DNA from: Thermococcus sibiricus MM 739 | GTDB lineage: Archaea; Methanobacteriota_B; Thermococci; Thermococcales; Thermococcaceae | Assembly: GCF_000022545.1 (NCBI RefSeq) | Contig: NC_012883.1 | Coordinates: 1,232,276 to 1,296,275, forward strand | Direction of reading: 5' to 3' | Length of the DNA: 64,000 nt | Part shown: positions 44,454 to 52,622 of the stretch, one piece after another | Layout: each line of letters begins with the position of its first letter | Numbering within the stretch: the first letter of the stretch is position 1 | Program-made: the position numbers and the translations under genes | The notes under the pieces: generated by a model | Told to the model about the DNA's origin: nothing | The model's database searches: none | What the model saw: the letters and a program-made list of their open reading frames with translations, nothing else

Positions 44454-44689
44454 TAGAGGTTTTCGTCTTGATTATTGTTAAACCCGGAAACGAAGACGTA
44501 GTATACGAGAAGTTAAGTAAACTCCCTCAAGTTAAAGAAGTCTACAAGGTCTATGGAGAATATGACATCATAATTCGAGTTGAAGTAGAGAACATTAAGG
44601 GCCTTGATGAGTTTCATGACAATGTACTAAGGCGAATAAACGAAATAGAAATGACTGAAACATTAATAGCTAGCTCCTACGGGAGCTGA
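44450..44689 (+). CDS. Stand-alone Lrp/AsnC effector-binding domain protein
   Basis: A 79-residue protein corresponding to the RAM/AsnC_trans_reg domain without a DNA-binding part. It begins MIEVFVLIIVKPGNEDVVYE and has YGEYDIIIRVEVENIKGL near residue 36. Such stand-alone domains bind amino acids and may modulate full-length Lrp proteins. The ATG overlaps the srp54 stop by 4 bases, so it is co-translated with SRP54; the functional reason is unclear. An Lrp regulator occurs 2 kb downstream. Confidence 0.85.
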   Translation: MIEVFVLIIVKPGNEDVVYEKLSKLPQVKEVYKVYGEYDIIIRVEVENIKGLDEFHDNVLRRINEIEMTETLIASSYGS

Positions 44690-44701
44690 GGTGATAAAAA
44701 G

Positions 44702-45226
44702 GTGAAAAAAAGATGGGTAGCTACGGTATATCTAGACACCCTTCAGATTGAAAGTGATCCTTCTTTTAAATTTACATGCCTACCAAAGTGTGCTAGGTGT
44801 TGTATTGAATTCGACATTCCACTAAGAGATGAAGATATTGCCAAAATAGAAGAGCTCGATTATAATGCATGGGAGTTTGTAGATTATGAGAAAATGTTCT
44901 ACCGGGGCGACAAGTTCTTGGGATATGGATTGAAAAAACGGCCATTTGATGATGGTTGTGTCTTTCTTGGAGATGACTACAAATGCAAGATTTACTCTCA
45001 TCGCCCCCTTGCATGCAGACTTTATCCATTTGTTTTAATCAGACATGGTATGAACCTAGAGATATATGTTAAAGAAGATTCCTTTTGTAAAGGTATTAAT
45101 AATCCTAATGGGGAATCAATTACGGGCAATTTTATCATTCAATACTTTGGAAACGTCATTGAAGAATATAGACACAAGTTAGGCATTTCAAATAACCATT
45201 ATAAACCAAAAAATCTTATAATTTGA
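44702..45226 (+). CDS. YkgJ-type cysteine-cluster protein
   Basis: This 174-residue protein has CLPKCARCC near residue 25 and a second cluster, DDGCVFLGDDYKCKIYSHRPLACRLYPF, around 80-107. The Cys-x8-Cys-x-IY-x2-RP-x2-CR arrangement is the YkgJ family pattern, and the cysteines probably bind a metal or Fe-S cluster. The function is unknown; family members are called Fe-S cluster or zinc proteins. It starts at GTG 44702 with GAGGTGAT upstream. It probably belongs to the srp54 operon. Confidence 0.75.
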   Translation: MKKRWVATVYLDTLQIESDPSFKFTCLPKCARCCIEFDIPLRDEDIAKIEELDYNAWEFVDYEKMFYRGDKFLGYGLKKRPFDDGCVFLGDDYKCKIYSHRPLACRLYPFVLIRHGMNLEIYVKEDSFCKGINNPNGESITGNFIIQYFGNVIEEYRHKLGISNNHYKPKNLII

Positions 45227-45289
45227 GCTCTAACCGAAACATATTTATACATTTTTCTGTCAATACTATATACCAACGGGGGTGAGAAC

Positions 45290-46003
45290 TTGAGTCAAAT
45301 AGAGTCTGTCAAAGAAAAACTCCGAGTTATTAGGGTTCTAAGGCTTTTGAAAAAGAATTATACTTATGAGGAACTATCACGAATCACCGGTCTTCCTATT
45401 ACAGTCTTAAACAGGTACGTGAGAGGAAAAGTTCTCCCGAGCACACAAAGGACGAGAGAACTGATAAAAATTCTCTCACCCTATATGAATCTAGAAGAGG
45501 AAGTAAAACGTAGAATAATATTCGATAAACACGGGCTATTTGACAATTTGAAAATTCTTAGTGACAACGATCTAATGAACCTTATAGCAGAGAGTATTGC
45601 TTCAAAGTATAGAGACAAGAAAATAGACAAGATACTTACAGCAGCTACAGATGGTATTCCCCTGGCAATTCATATTGGAAATGAACTTGGAGTTGACGTT
45701 GTATATGCCAAGAAAAAGAGAGAAGTGGGTGTAGAAAAGTTCTATGAAGTAAATTATGTCTCAAGTTCCTCAGGAAGTATTATGACACTCTATCTACCTC
45801 ATTGGGCCATTAAAAAAGGAGAAAATATACTCATAGTTGATGATGTAGTGAGAAGTGGAGAGACTCAAAAAGCTTTGCTAGAGATGTGTAAACAGGCCAA
45901 TACTACTCCAGTTGGGATGTTCTTCCTTATAAGCGTCGGTAACGTGATTGATAGAATAAAAGAGGAATATAAGATTCCTGTAGATGTCATGATTCACCTT
46001 TGA
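45290..46003 (+). CDS. HTH-phosphoribosyltransferase transcriptional regulator (GfcR/PyrE-like)
   Basis: A 237-residue protein with an N-terminal HTH (KNYTYEELSRITGLPITVL near residues 24-42) and a C-terminal phosphoribosyltransferase fold with the PRPP loop LIVDDVVRSGETQKA near 181-195. This is the archaeal HTH-PRTase family related to haloarchaeal GfcR, which senses phosphoribosyl metabolites and controls sugar or nucleotide genes. It is not expected to be an active orotate transferase. It starts at a TTG (45290) with GGGGGTGA upstream. The next gene follows closely and may belong to the same unit. Confidence 0.85.
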   Translation: MSQIESVKEKLRVIRVLRLLKKNYTYEELSRITGLPITVLNRYVRGKVLPSTQRTRELIKILSPYMNLEEEVKRRIIFDKHGLFDNLKILSDNDLMNLIAESIASKYRDKKIDKILTAATDGIPLAIHIGNELGVDVVYAKKKREVGVEKFYEVNYVSSSSGSIMTLYLPHWAIKKGENILIVDDVVRSGETQKALLEMCKQANTTPVGMFFLISVGNVIDRIKEEYKIPVDVMIHL

Positions 46004-46029
46004 ATTTATTAATTTTGGAGGACCACGTT

Positions 46030-46380
46030 ATGGAACCCGAAAATATTCACAGAGAAGATAGATTTATGATATATAATGTAATGGGAAAAAGCATAATGGT
46101 AGAGACATACCTAAATGAGAAATTTAAATTCATCTGCCCAATTGAAGAATGTGGAGAAAACATAGAAATTGAGGGAGTTATAAAAATAGTATCTTTGGAA
46201 GAGTATAAGCAAGTTCTTAAAGAAACTGTCAAAAAGAATAAAGAATTCGAAGTAATAAAAACTCTAAACCCTACTCCACTAATTTTTGATGGAACAGTGA
46301 ATGGAAAGAGAGTGAAACTTCCAGCGGAGAGTGTTCAAAGTCTTGCTAAACGTTTTGTAGATACCTTCCTAAACCTCTAA
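46030..46380 (+). CDS. Conserved hypothetical protein
   Basis: This 116-residue protein begins MEPENIHREDRFMIYNVMG and has a beta-rich middle with FICPIEECGENIEIEG near 40-55 and a C-terminal KLPAESVQSLAKRFVD near 95-110. No family is recognised. ATG 46030 follows GGAGGAC; an upstream frame from 46000 would overlap the regulator. Its 3' end overlaps the convergent Lrp gene by 12 bases. Confidence 0.6.
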   Translation: MEPENIHREDRFMIYNVMGKSIMVETYLNEKFKFICPIEECGENIEIEGVIKIVSLEEYKQVLKETVKKNKEFEVIKTLNPTPLIFDGTVNGKRVKLPAESVQSLAKRFVDTFLNL

Positions 46381-46812
46381 CGTGAAATCCTCTTTTACCA
46401 CATCCATGGCAACATGGGTGTAGGTTTTTTCCACACCATCTATTCTGAGAAGCTTTTTTACAAATTTGTTCATATCTTCTCGTCCTCTAAATTTTGCAAT
46501 CACTATTATGTCATATTCACCAGTTACATCATATACACAGGCCACATGAGGATCACTAGCTATCTCCTTCTCAATTTCAATTATTCTTTTCCCCTGAGCC
46601 CTGACCCCTATGATTGTTGTCAAATCGTATCCCAACTTATTATAATCAAGTTTTGGTGCGAACCCCAGGATTACCCCTTCCTCTTCCAGCTTTTTAAGTC
46701 TGTTATAAACTGTACCAACAGCAATGCCTAACTTCTTGGCTATTTCCCTGTAAGACAACCTAGCATCTTTTTGAAGAATTGAGATTATCTTTCTATCCAG
46801 TTCATCTACCAT
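46369..46812 (-). CDS. Lrp/AsnC-family transcriptional regulator
   Basis: A 147-residue feast/famine regulator. It has an HTH (LSYREIAKKLGIAVGTVYNRLKKL, residues 20-43 or so) and a RAM effector domain with YDVTGEYDIIVIAKF near 95-109. These proteins bind amino acids and form octamers on DNA. The start ATG 46812 follows GGGAGGGA; an upstream GTG in the ribosome binding region is unlikely. A perfect palindrome at 46868-46887 lies upstream of its promoter and may be its site. Confidence 0.9.
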   Translation of the reverse strand: MVDELDRKIISILQKDARLSYREIAKKLGIAVGTVYNRLKKLEEEGVILGFAPKLDYNKLGYDLTTIIGVRAQGKRIIEIEKEIASDPHVACVYDVTGEYDIIVIAKFRGREDMNKFVKKLLRIDGVEKTYTHVAMDVVKEDFTLEV

Positions 46813-46867
46813 TTTCCCTCCCACCAGAGAAAAATTTGAAGAATACTTTAAATACTCTTGGATTTTT

Positions 46868-46887
46868 GTTAAACAGAAAAGTTTAAC
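46868..46887. promoter_or_regulatory. Perfect palindrome GTTAAAC-N6-GTTTAAC between Lrp and tRNA-Arg
   Basis: The 20-bp site has perfect 7-bp arms (GTTAAAC at 46868-46874 and GTTTAAC at 46881-46887). It lies upstream of the Lrp TATA-like stretch (GAGTATTTAAAGTATTC, reading the minus strand at 46841-46857). It also lies 7 bp before the tRNA-Arg TATA box (TTTATAA at 46894-46900). The obvious candidate binder is the adjacent Lrp protein; this is inference. Confidence 0.6.
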
Positions 46888-46929
46888 ACAAGATTTATAA
46901 GAGAGGATGGAAGGATAGAAAACGGGAGT

Positions 46930-47007
46930 GGACCGGTAGCCTAGCTAGGATAGGGCATCGGCCTCCTAAGCCGAGGGTCCCGGGTTCAAATCCCGGCCGG
47001 TCCGCCA
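46930..47007 (+). tRNA. tRNA-Arg (anticodon CCT)
   Basis: The acceptor GGACCGG pairs with CCGGTCC. The anticodon stem TCGGC/GCCGA carries loop CTCCTAA, giving anticodon CCT (reads AGG). The T loop is GGGTTCAAATCCC, and CCA is encoded at 47005-47007. A TTTATAA box lies 30 bp upstream. No intron is present. Confidence 0.97.
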
Positions 47008-47115
47008 GAACATCTTTTCTGCTACCTTGAACGTGAATACAATTACCTGCTCTCTAAACAAGAAAACCTCGATAAAGTTAAAAGTCTCCCCATGCATTCT
47101 CTCTTGGTGATGCTT

Positions 47116-47319
47116 ATGATCAAGATTAAGGTCATTGGAAGAAAAATCGAGAAAGAGCTGGAATACCAGAAGGGCATGAAAGTCAAAGACATTCTCAAGG
47201 CTGTGGGATTCAACACAGAAAGTGCCATAGCAAAGGTAAACGGAAAGGTGGCTTTAGAAGATGATCCTATTAAAGACAACGATTACGTTGAAGTCATTCC
47301 AGTCGTGTCTGGAGGTTGA
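47116..47319 (+). CDS. MoaD/ThiS-like ubiquitin-fold sulfur carrier
   Basis: A 67-residue beta-grasp protein (MIKIKVIGRKIEKELEYQ...) ending in the essential VVSGG, the C-terminal Gly-Gly that is adenylated and thiocarboxylated by E1-like enzymes. In archaea such proteins supply sulfur for molybdopterin/tungstopterin, tRNA thiolation or sampylation. ATG 47116 follows GGTGATG; the upstream ATG codons at 47092 and 47110 lack conservation. It lies about 110 bp after tRNA-Arg. Confidence 0.88.
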   Translation: MIKIKVIGRKIEKELEYQKGMKVKDILKAVGFNTESAIAKVNGKVALEDDPIKDNDYVEVIPVVSGG

Positions 47320-47412
47320 ATCGGCCTCTATATTCCAAACCTATTCCTAATCCTTCCAAATTTTGGAGAATTGTTTCCACCAAAACCATAAAATGGTTAA
47401 AAAAGAGAGAAA

Positions 47413-48606
47413 TCATCCAAGCCTTTCCTTCATAAACTTCTCTAAATTGTCCATGGCCTCTTCTAATACTGGCACTGGCGCTAAGAATATTGAGCGGAAG
47501 TGCATTTCTCCACCTTCTCCAAAGCCAGACCCGTGAACAAAGAGCACATGAGCGTTGTGGAGCACATCAAGGACAAACTCCTTGTCGCTCTTCCATGGCC
47601 CCTCTTCAATCTTGGGGAAGATGTAGAATGCTCCTTGTGGTTTTTGTGTGCTTATTCCAGGCATTTCGTTGAGGCGTTTATAGATGTAATCTCTTCTTTC
47701 TTTAAGCTTCGCCATATACTCTTCTAGGTAGTCCATTGGACCTCTAAGCCCAGCTATTGCTGCCTTTTGGGCCGGAGTGTTTGGACAGAGCCTTATCCTT
47801 GCGAGCTTCCCTATTGCTTCTCTAACTTCAGCAAGTTTGTTCTCTGGATCTATGAAACACATATAACCTAATCTCCATCCCGTTGCGAAGTAAATCTTCG
47901 AGAGACCGTTCATGACGATAACGGGAACGTCCTTGGTCAATGAGCTCGGAGAAACGTGTTTTCCTTCGTAGGTCATGAAGTCGTAGATTTCATCGCTTAT
48001 TATCGGTAGATCATACTCTCCAGCGAGGTCAATTATCTCTTGGAGAGTCTTCTTTTCATAGAGCGCTCCAGTTGGGTTGTTCGGGTTTATAACAGCTATT
48101 GCTTTGGTCTTGTCAGTTACCTTCCTTCTCATGTCATCTACATCTGGTTGCCATCCTTCTTCTTCGATGGTTTTGTAAGCCTTGGGAACACCCCCATAAA
48201 ACTTAACTAAGCCAACATATGGTGGATAGCTTGGCCCGGGAATTAGTATCTCTTCCCCACCGTCTATAAGGGCACCAAAGATAAATTGCAAAGCTTCCGT
48301 AACAGCCGCTGTAACTTGAACATCTTCGGGAGTTATATCTACACCATTTTTCTTTTTTTCCCTTTCAACAATAGCTTCTCTAAGCTCCTTATCTCCTTCA
48401 CTATCACCATAATAATTGTGGCCTTCCATTATTGCTTCACAATAGGCCTTTTTCATGTGTTCTGGTGGCTGAAAATCAAACTTTACCGGATCGCCGATGT
48501 TAAGTTTTATAATTTTTATTCCCTGCTTTTCGAGTTCTCTTGCCGGGAGAACAACATCTCTAATGGCATATTCAATGCCCATGGCCCGGTTTGATGGTCT
48601 AATCAT
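47413..48606 (-). CDS. Alanine aminotransferase (AlaAT, PLP-dependent)
   Basis: This 397-residue class I/II aminotransferase matches Pyrococcus AlaAT in length and many segments. Examples are RLNIGDPVKFDF-like KLNIGDPVKFDF near 38, HNYYGDSEGDKELREAI near 66, NPNNPTG near 178-184 and NGLSKIYFATGWRLG near 238, with the PLP lysine. Its reaction is alanine plus 2-oxoglutarate to pyruvate plus glutamate. In these organisms it disposes of pyruvate nitrogen as alanine, beside POR. I take ATG 48606 with GGAGGTG just upstream; a longer frame from 48711 includes a non-coding leader. Confidence 0.9.
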   Translation of the reverse strand: MIRPSNRAMGIEYAIRDVVLPARELEKQGIKIIKLNIGDPVKFDFQPPEHMKKAYCEAIMEGHNYYGDSEGDKELREAIVEREKKKNGVDITPEDVQVTAAVTEALQFIFGALIDGGEEILIPGPSYPPYVGLVKFYGGVPKAYKTIEEEGWQPDVDDMRRKVTDKTKAIAVINPNNPTGALYEKKTLQEIIDLAGEYDLPIISDEIYDFMTYEGKHVSPSSLTKDVPVIVMNGLSKIYFATGWRLGYMCFIDPENKLAEVREAIGKLARIRLCPNTPAQKAAIAGLRGPMDYLEEYMAKLKERRDYIYKRLNEMPGISTQKPQGAFYIFPKIEEGPWKSDKEFVLDVLHNAHVLFVHGSGFGEGGEMHFRSIFLAPVPVLEEAMDNLEKFMKERLG

Positions 48607-48725
48607 AACAACACCTCCACATAAATCATGAGGATATTGTTTTACAACCATAAAAATTTTTCCTAAATTACAATTGAGTTTATATTTTGGAGATAGCTTT
48701 AAAAGAAGCAAAACATAGCTACTTC

Positions 48726-48784
48726 AGGCGATGACGATTAGCAAGCATGCTGAGAAGTGATGACGTGAACACCCTCTGAGCCTT
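48726..48784 (+). ncRNA. C/D box sRNA (2'-O-methylation guide)
   Basis: The box order is complete. C is ATGACGA (48731-48737, one change), followed by a 12-nt guide, D' CTGA (48750-48753), a 3-nt spacer, C' GTGATGA (48757-48763), a second 12-nt guide and D CTGA (48776-48779). A GGC...GCC terminal stem brackets it. The guides are TTAGCAAGCATG and CGTGAACACCCT. I could not name the targets with certainty. A TATA-like AGCTTTAAAAGA lies near 48697-48708, about 25 bp upstream. It lies between AlaAT and HypD. Confidence 0.85.
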
Positions 48785-48898
48785 TGTATTTCTCTTAGAG
48801 AAAATTTATCCAATATCCGCACTTTTTTCTAAATTGGTTAGAATGGATGTCAATAGTAAAAACTCTCATTAAAAGAGAGGCAAAGAAACAAAAACAGC

Positions 48899-50008
48899 TT
48901 AAAATAGCGCGCCGTATTTGTAAAATATTTGACAAGTACCCTCGTAGGAAACCATACACGGCCCAACAGGATTTCTCGGCGTGCACTTCTTTCCAAACAG
49001 TGGACATTGCGTTGGCAATGCCAGTCCCCTAAGCACAGCTCCACATATGCATCCCTTCTCCAGATCAGGCAGCTCTGGGGGCTCGACCTTATAAAATGTC
49101 CTTATTTCAAAGTCTTTGTACTCATCCTTAATTTCCAAACCGCTTTTAGGTATTATACCCAATGCCCTCCACTTTGCATCAACGGTATCAAAAAGCATTT
49201 CCATGGTTTTTTGGGCCTCAACATTCCCCTCATATTTTACAACTCTTGTGTACTGGTTCTCTATTTTCGTTTCGCCTTTTCTTATTATTCTCAGAAGCAT
49301 GAATACGGCCATAAGAAAATCCACAGGCTCGAATCCAGCCACAACCTGGGGAACCCCATATTCCTTTGTTATATACTCCCACCCCTTTACACCTATTATC
49401 GTAGAGACGTGGCCCGGATCAATAAGTCCATCAAAAACCGTTCCCTGTTTGATTAAAGCCTCAACGGCTGGAGGAGTTAAACGATGAACAGAATATATCT
49501 TAAAATTACTAACGTCTTTCTCGATCACTTCTTTTAATACTCCAGCTGCTGGTGCTGTTGTAGTTTCAAATCCGGGAGAAAAATGAACCACAAGGTGGTT
49601 ATTTTCTTTAAGGGCCATCTTATATGAGTCATATATCGAATAAACAACTCTAACATCAAAATCTTCGCTTTTTAAATCTGCAAAACTTCCAATTGCGGTC
49701 GGGATTTTATACATATCCCCAAACGTAGTTAAAATTATCTCTTCGCCTTCTTCTCTTGCTCTGCGCATTATTTCCATCATAACCGCTATGTCCTCTGCTG
49801 GAGTTATACAAACGGGACAGCCCGGCCCACTCATCACTTTGACATTTTCAGGCAGAAGGGATCTTATTCCGCTTCTAGTTACCGTGTCCTCGTGAGTTCC
49901 ACAAACATGCATTAACTTCACTTCTCTCCCGATTTTTTCTGCTTCTCTCCTTATACCCTGCAGTATTCTCTGGGCTAAGTCTTTATCATGAAAAATTGAA
50001 AATTCCAT
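48899..50008 (-). CDS. hypD: Hydrogenase maturation protein HypD
   Basis: HypD with HypC assembles the Fe(CN)2CO unit of [NiFe] hydrogenases. The 369-residue protein has CGTHE near 36, GPGCPVC near 64 for the reactive cysteines, FEPVDFL near 222, and a C-terminal Fe-S domain with CICGAVLRG and FGKKCTPRNPVGPCMVS. ATG 50008 is chosen; the frame start at 50014 is a GTG inside the ribosome binding region (GGAGGAGTGATC). It overlaps or abuts hypC, so the two are made together. Confidence 0.96.
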   Translation of the reverse strand: MEFSIFHDKDLAQRILQGIRREAEKIGREVKLMHVCGTHEDTVTRSGIRSLLPENVKVMSGPGCPVCITPAEDIAVMMEIMRRAREEGEEIILTTFGDMYKIPTAIGSFADLKSEDFDVRVVYSIYDSYKMALKENNHLVVHFSPGFETTTAPAAGVLKEVIEKDVSNFKIYSVHRLTPPAVEALIKQGTVFDGLIDPGHVSTIIGVKGWEYITKEYGVPQVVAGFEPVDFLMAVFMLLRIIRKGETKIENQYTRVVKYEGNVEAQKTMEMLFDTVDAKWRALGIIPKSGLEIKDEYKDFEIRTFYKVEPPELPDLEKGCICGAVLRGLALPTQCPLFGKKCTPRNPVGPCMVSYEGTCQIFYKYGALF

Positions 50009-50010
50009 GA

Positions 50011-50235
50011 TCACTCCTCCATTGCTTTCATAACCTCTTCCCAGGCCTTCAAGCTTTCTAAGGCTGCCTTTTCATCCATCTTCTCAATTGCAAATCCAGT
50101 GTGCACTATAACATAATCTCCCACTTTAGCGTGTGGGACAAAATCTATCCTAACCTCTCTCTTAACTCCACCAAAATCAACCATAGCAACGTTATCCTTA
50201 ATTTCAATAATCTTAGCAGGGATTGCCAGACACAT
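50011..50235 (-). CDS. hypC: Hydrogenase maturation chaperone HypC
   Basis: HypC (74 residues) starts MCLAIPAKIIEI, with the conserved Cys2 that becomes N-terminal after methionine removal and binds iron or the hydrogenase large subunit. The GGVKREVRIDFVP segment near 20-34 is standard. The start ATG 50235 follows GGTGAGAAAA. It lies 2 bp before hypD. No hypE, hypF or hydrogenase gene is in this window. Confidence 0.95.
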   Translation of the reverse strand: MCLAIPAKIIEIKDNVAMVDFGGVKREVRIDFVPHAKVGDYVIVHTGFAIEKMDEKAALESLKAWEEVMKAMEE

Positions 50236-50311
50236 TTTTCTCACCTAATCGGGAATATAAAAAAGGTTTTTAATTCTTTTTAAAACCATAAGTTGTTCAC
50301 AAAATTGAGTA

Positions 50312-51187
50312 TCATATGAGGCCAATTTCTATCAGAGTCTTTTCTATGTCCTCCAAGGCCTTCTCATCAAGAGGGAGTGCTGGCATTCTGGGATATCCAA
50401 CCTCAAGGCCACGCATCCTCATTGCCTCTTTTATGGCACTTATCTGGTTATACTTCTTAACAACAACCTCGTTAAGATAGTTTACCATGAGCTGAAGCCT
50501 TCTTGCCCGTTCGTATTTTTGTTCGCGAAAAGCATTGTATAATTCCACGCAAAGTCTTGGGGCAACGTTTGCTACTGCCACTACTGCACCATGTGCTCCT
50601 AAAACCCAAGAAGGATACATGAGGTCAGCAGTTCCTGCTAAAATACTAATCTTTCCCCCAACTCTTCTTATAAGTTCTGCAATTCTGCCTATTGACCCAC
50701 TTGAGTCTTTTATCCCAACTATATTAGAGTGTTCTTCCACAAGCTTTTCCACAACATCAATATCTATATTTATTGTTGTGAACTTGGGGACATTATAGAG
50801 CAAAATTGGAGCCTCAACTTCATAGGCAATCCGGGAATAGTGTGCAAAAAGCTCTCTTACATTGGGTTTAAAGTAATATGGGGGTGCTATAAGCAACCCA
50901 TCAACCCCTATATCCCAGGCTTCCTTTGCAAGTTTTATAGTTTCTCTCGTTGAATTTTCAGCAACCCCAGCTATAACAGGAAGCGATGACTCTTCCCTTA
51001 CAATCTTCAGAACTTTTAATTTTTCTTCAAAATTAAGGTATGGAAACTCACCGTTACTTCCCAAAGTAACTAGTCCATTAAGCTTAGCATCAACAAAGTA
51101 ATGGACAAGCTCACGAAGCATTTCTTCATTTATTTTTTCTTCTTCATCGAAAGGAGTTATATGAGGAACAAATACACCTTCAATCAT
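50312..51187 (-). CDS. DapA-family aldolase (dihydrodipicolinate synthase/N-acetylneuraminate lyase type)
   Basis: This 291-residue class I aldolase has the Schiff-base lysine in VGIKDSSG near 158-165 and the conserved tyrosine in LYNVPKFT near 131-138. GLVTLGSNGEFPYL near 37-50 is the substrate-phosphate/carboxylate loop. The family includes lysine biosynthesis and 2-keto-3-deoxygluconate aldolases, and its members cannot be separated by eye. ATG 51187 has a TATA-like stretch close upstream and may be leaderless. It diverges from the myo-inositol kinase gene. Confidence 0.82.
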   Translation of the reverse strand: MIEGVFVPHITPFDEEEKINEEMLRELVHYFVDAKLNGLVTLGSNGEFPYLNFEEKLKVLKIVREESSLPVIAGVAENSTRETIKLAKEAWDIGVDGLLIAPPYYFKPNVRELFAHYSRIAYEVEAPILLYNVPKFTTINIDIDVVEKLVEEHSNIVGIKDSSGSIGRIAELIRRVGGKISILAGTADLMYPSWVLGAHGAVVAVANVAPRLCVELYNAFREQKYERARRLQLMVNYLNEVVVKKYNQISAIKEAMRMRGLEVGYPRMPALPLDEKALEDIEKTLIEIGLI

Positions 51188-51241
51188 GCAGCATCAATTT
51201 AAAAAAGGCCTTTACCTAATTAAAGTTTACGGGTGAGAAAA

Positions 51242-52096
51242 ATGGATTGCTTAGTGGTAGGCCACATGACACATGACATAATATTAAGAGGAAGCAAGAA
51301 GATTGAGAGGGCCGGTGGTGGTGCTTATTATTCAGCTCTTGCTCTTTCCAAGTTTTGTAATGTACTGGTTCTAACGAAAGTGGGAAAGAGTTTCCCCATA
51401 TCCTGGTTGGAAGAGCTTGAGGCCCGAGGTGTCTCCGTTATAATAATTCCATCGGAGAAGAGCACAGTATATAAATTACATTATACAAGCGAAAATGGGA
51501 GAACTCTTGAACTTTTATCAAGAGCAGACCCCTTCTATCCGGAGGAACTCCCCAAAGAGAAATTCGATATGGTTCTACTGAATCCTGTTGCAAATGAAAT
51601 ACCTCTGGATGCTTTAAATAGCTTTAAGGATAAGTATCTCGCTATAGACGTCCAAGGATTCATTAGAGAAATAAAAAACATGAGAGTGAGGCTAAAAAAT
51701 ATAGATGCAAGTTTCTTAAAACCAGCAAACATTATTCATGCGGATGTTAATGAATTCCAGCGCCTAAAAAATATGAATCCCAAAGAATTTGAAGTTTTAT
51801 TAATATCCAATGGACCTGAAAGTGGAATTGCATACCACAGGGGGGATAAGTACATATATAAACCCCTGAAAAAGAAGATTAAAGAATCTACCGGGGCCGG
51901 TGATGTATTTCTGGCTGTTTTTTCCTACTTATACAAAAAATACTCTTTTATTCAGGCACTAAAAATGACCAATACATTTACAGCCACGTTTTTAGAGAAA
52001 AGAGATTTCAATTTTTCTCTTGATGAAGTTGCAGAAAAGTCTAAATTCATAGAGGTCAAACGGATAAACGATGAAGAAGGTGAACCCCATGGATAG
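51242..52096 (+). CDS. PfkB-family kinase, likely myo-inositol 3-kinase
   Basis: A 284-residue ribokinase-fold kinase with GGGAYYSALALS near 25-36 and the catalytic STGAGDVFLAVFSY near 217-230 (anion hole and Asp base). The N-terminus MDCLVVGHMTHDII and length closely match the Thermococcus myo-inositol 3-kinase as I recall it. That enzyme makes inositol 3-phosphate for phospholipid or di-myo-inositol phosphate metabolism. Other PfkB sugars are possible. ATG 51242 follows GGGTGAGAA. The 3' end overlaps the Nudix gene by 8 bases. Confidence 0.72.
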   Translation: MDCLVVGHMTHDIILRGSKKIERAGGGAYYSALALSKFCNVLVLTKVGKSFPISWLEELEARGVSVIIIPSEKSTVYKLHYTSENGRTLELLSRADPFYPEELPKEKFDMVLLNPVANEIPLDALNSFKDKYLAIDVQGFIREIKNMRVRLKNIDASFLKPANIIHADVNEFQRLKNMNPKEFEVLLISNGPESGIAYHRGDKYIYKPLKKKIKESTGAGDVFLAVFSYLYKKYSFIQALKMTNTFTATFLEKRDFNFSLDEVAEKSKFIEVKRINDEEGEPHG

Positions 52097-52622
52097 ATAC
52101 ATCCTCCTTGTGAAAACACCACAAGGATATAAAATCGATTCACTAAGAAATGAGATCGAAAAAGTTGTGAAAGAGAACTATCCTCTAGTTAAAGTAGAGA
52201 TGCACCGATGCATTGGATTGACTGTAGATCTGGTAATTTTATACAAAGGTGGCATAGTGCTGATAAAACGCTTTAATGAACCATATAAAGACTATTGGGC
52301 CCTTCCTGGAGGATTTGTAGAGTATGGGGAAAAAGTAGAAAATGCTGCTATAAGGGAAGCTAAAGAGGAGACCGGGCTAGATGTGGAGTTAATAAAACTC
52401 ATTGGAGTTTACAGCGATCCAAAAAGGGACCCAAGAGGCCATACTGTCACCACTGCATTCCTAGCCAAAGGAAAAGGTGTACTAAGAGGAGGCGATGATG
52501 CGGGGGAAGCCAGAGTTTTTAGTTTTGAGGAAATTAAAGAGATCAAACTTGCTTTCGATCATGGAAAGATAATAAAAGATGCGTTGAGAAGTTTGGGGGA
52601 GAAAAATGATAGAGGGTATTGA
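52089..52622 (+). CDS. Nudix hydrolase (ADP-ribose pyrophosphatase-like)
   Basis: This 177-residue protein has the Nudix box with GGFVEYGEKVENAAIREA and EETGL, matching G-x5-E-x7-REU-x-EE-x-GU, near residues 75-97. The flanking FNEPYKDYWALPG and VYSDPKRDPRGHTV segments match ADP-ribose pyrophosphatases. Start ATG 52089 overlaps the kinase stop by 8 bases. It overlaps the next gene by 17 bases, so the three form a tight unit. Substrate specificity is not assigned. Confidence 0.88.
   Translation: MDRYILLVKTPQGYKIDSLRNEIEKVVKENYPLVKVEMHRCIGLTVDLVILYKGGIVLIKRFNEPYKDYWALPGGFVEYGEKVENAAIREAKEETGLDVELIKLIGVYSDPKRDPRGHTVTTAFLAKGKGVLRGGDDAGEARVFSFEEIKEIKLAFDHGKIIKDALRSLGEKNDRGY

Noticed and set aside
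48847-49032. Plus-strand frame over the HypD 3' end
   Set aside because: HypD is certain on the other strand, so this is a shadow.
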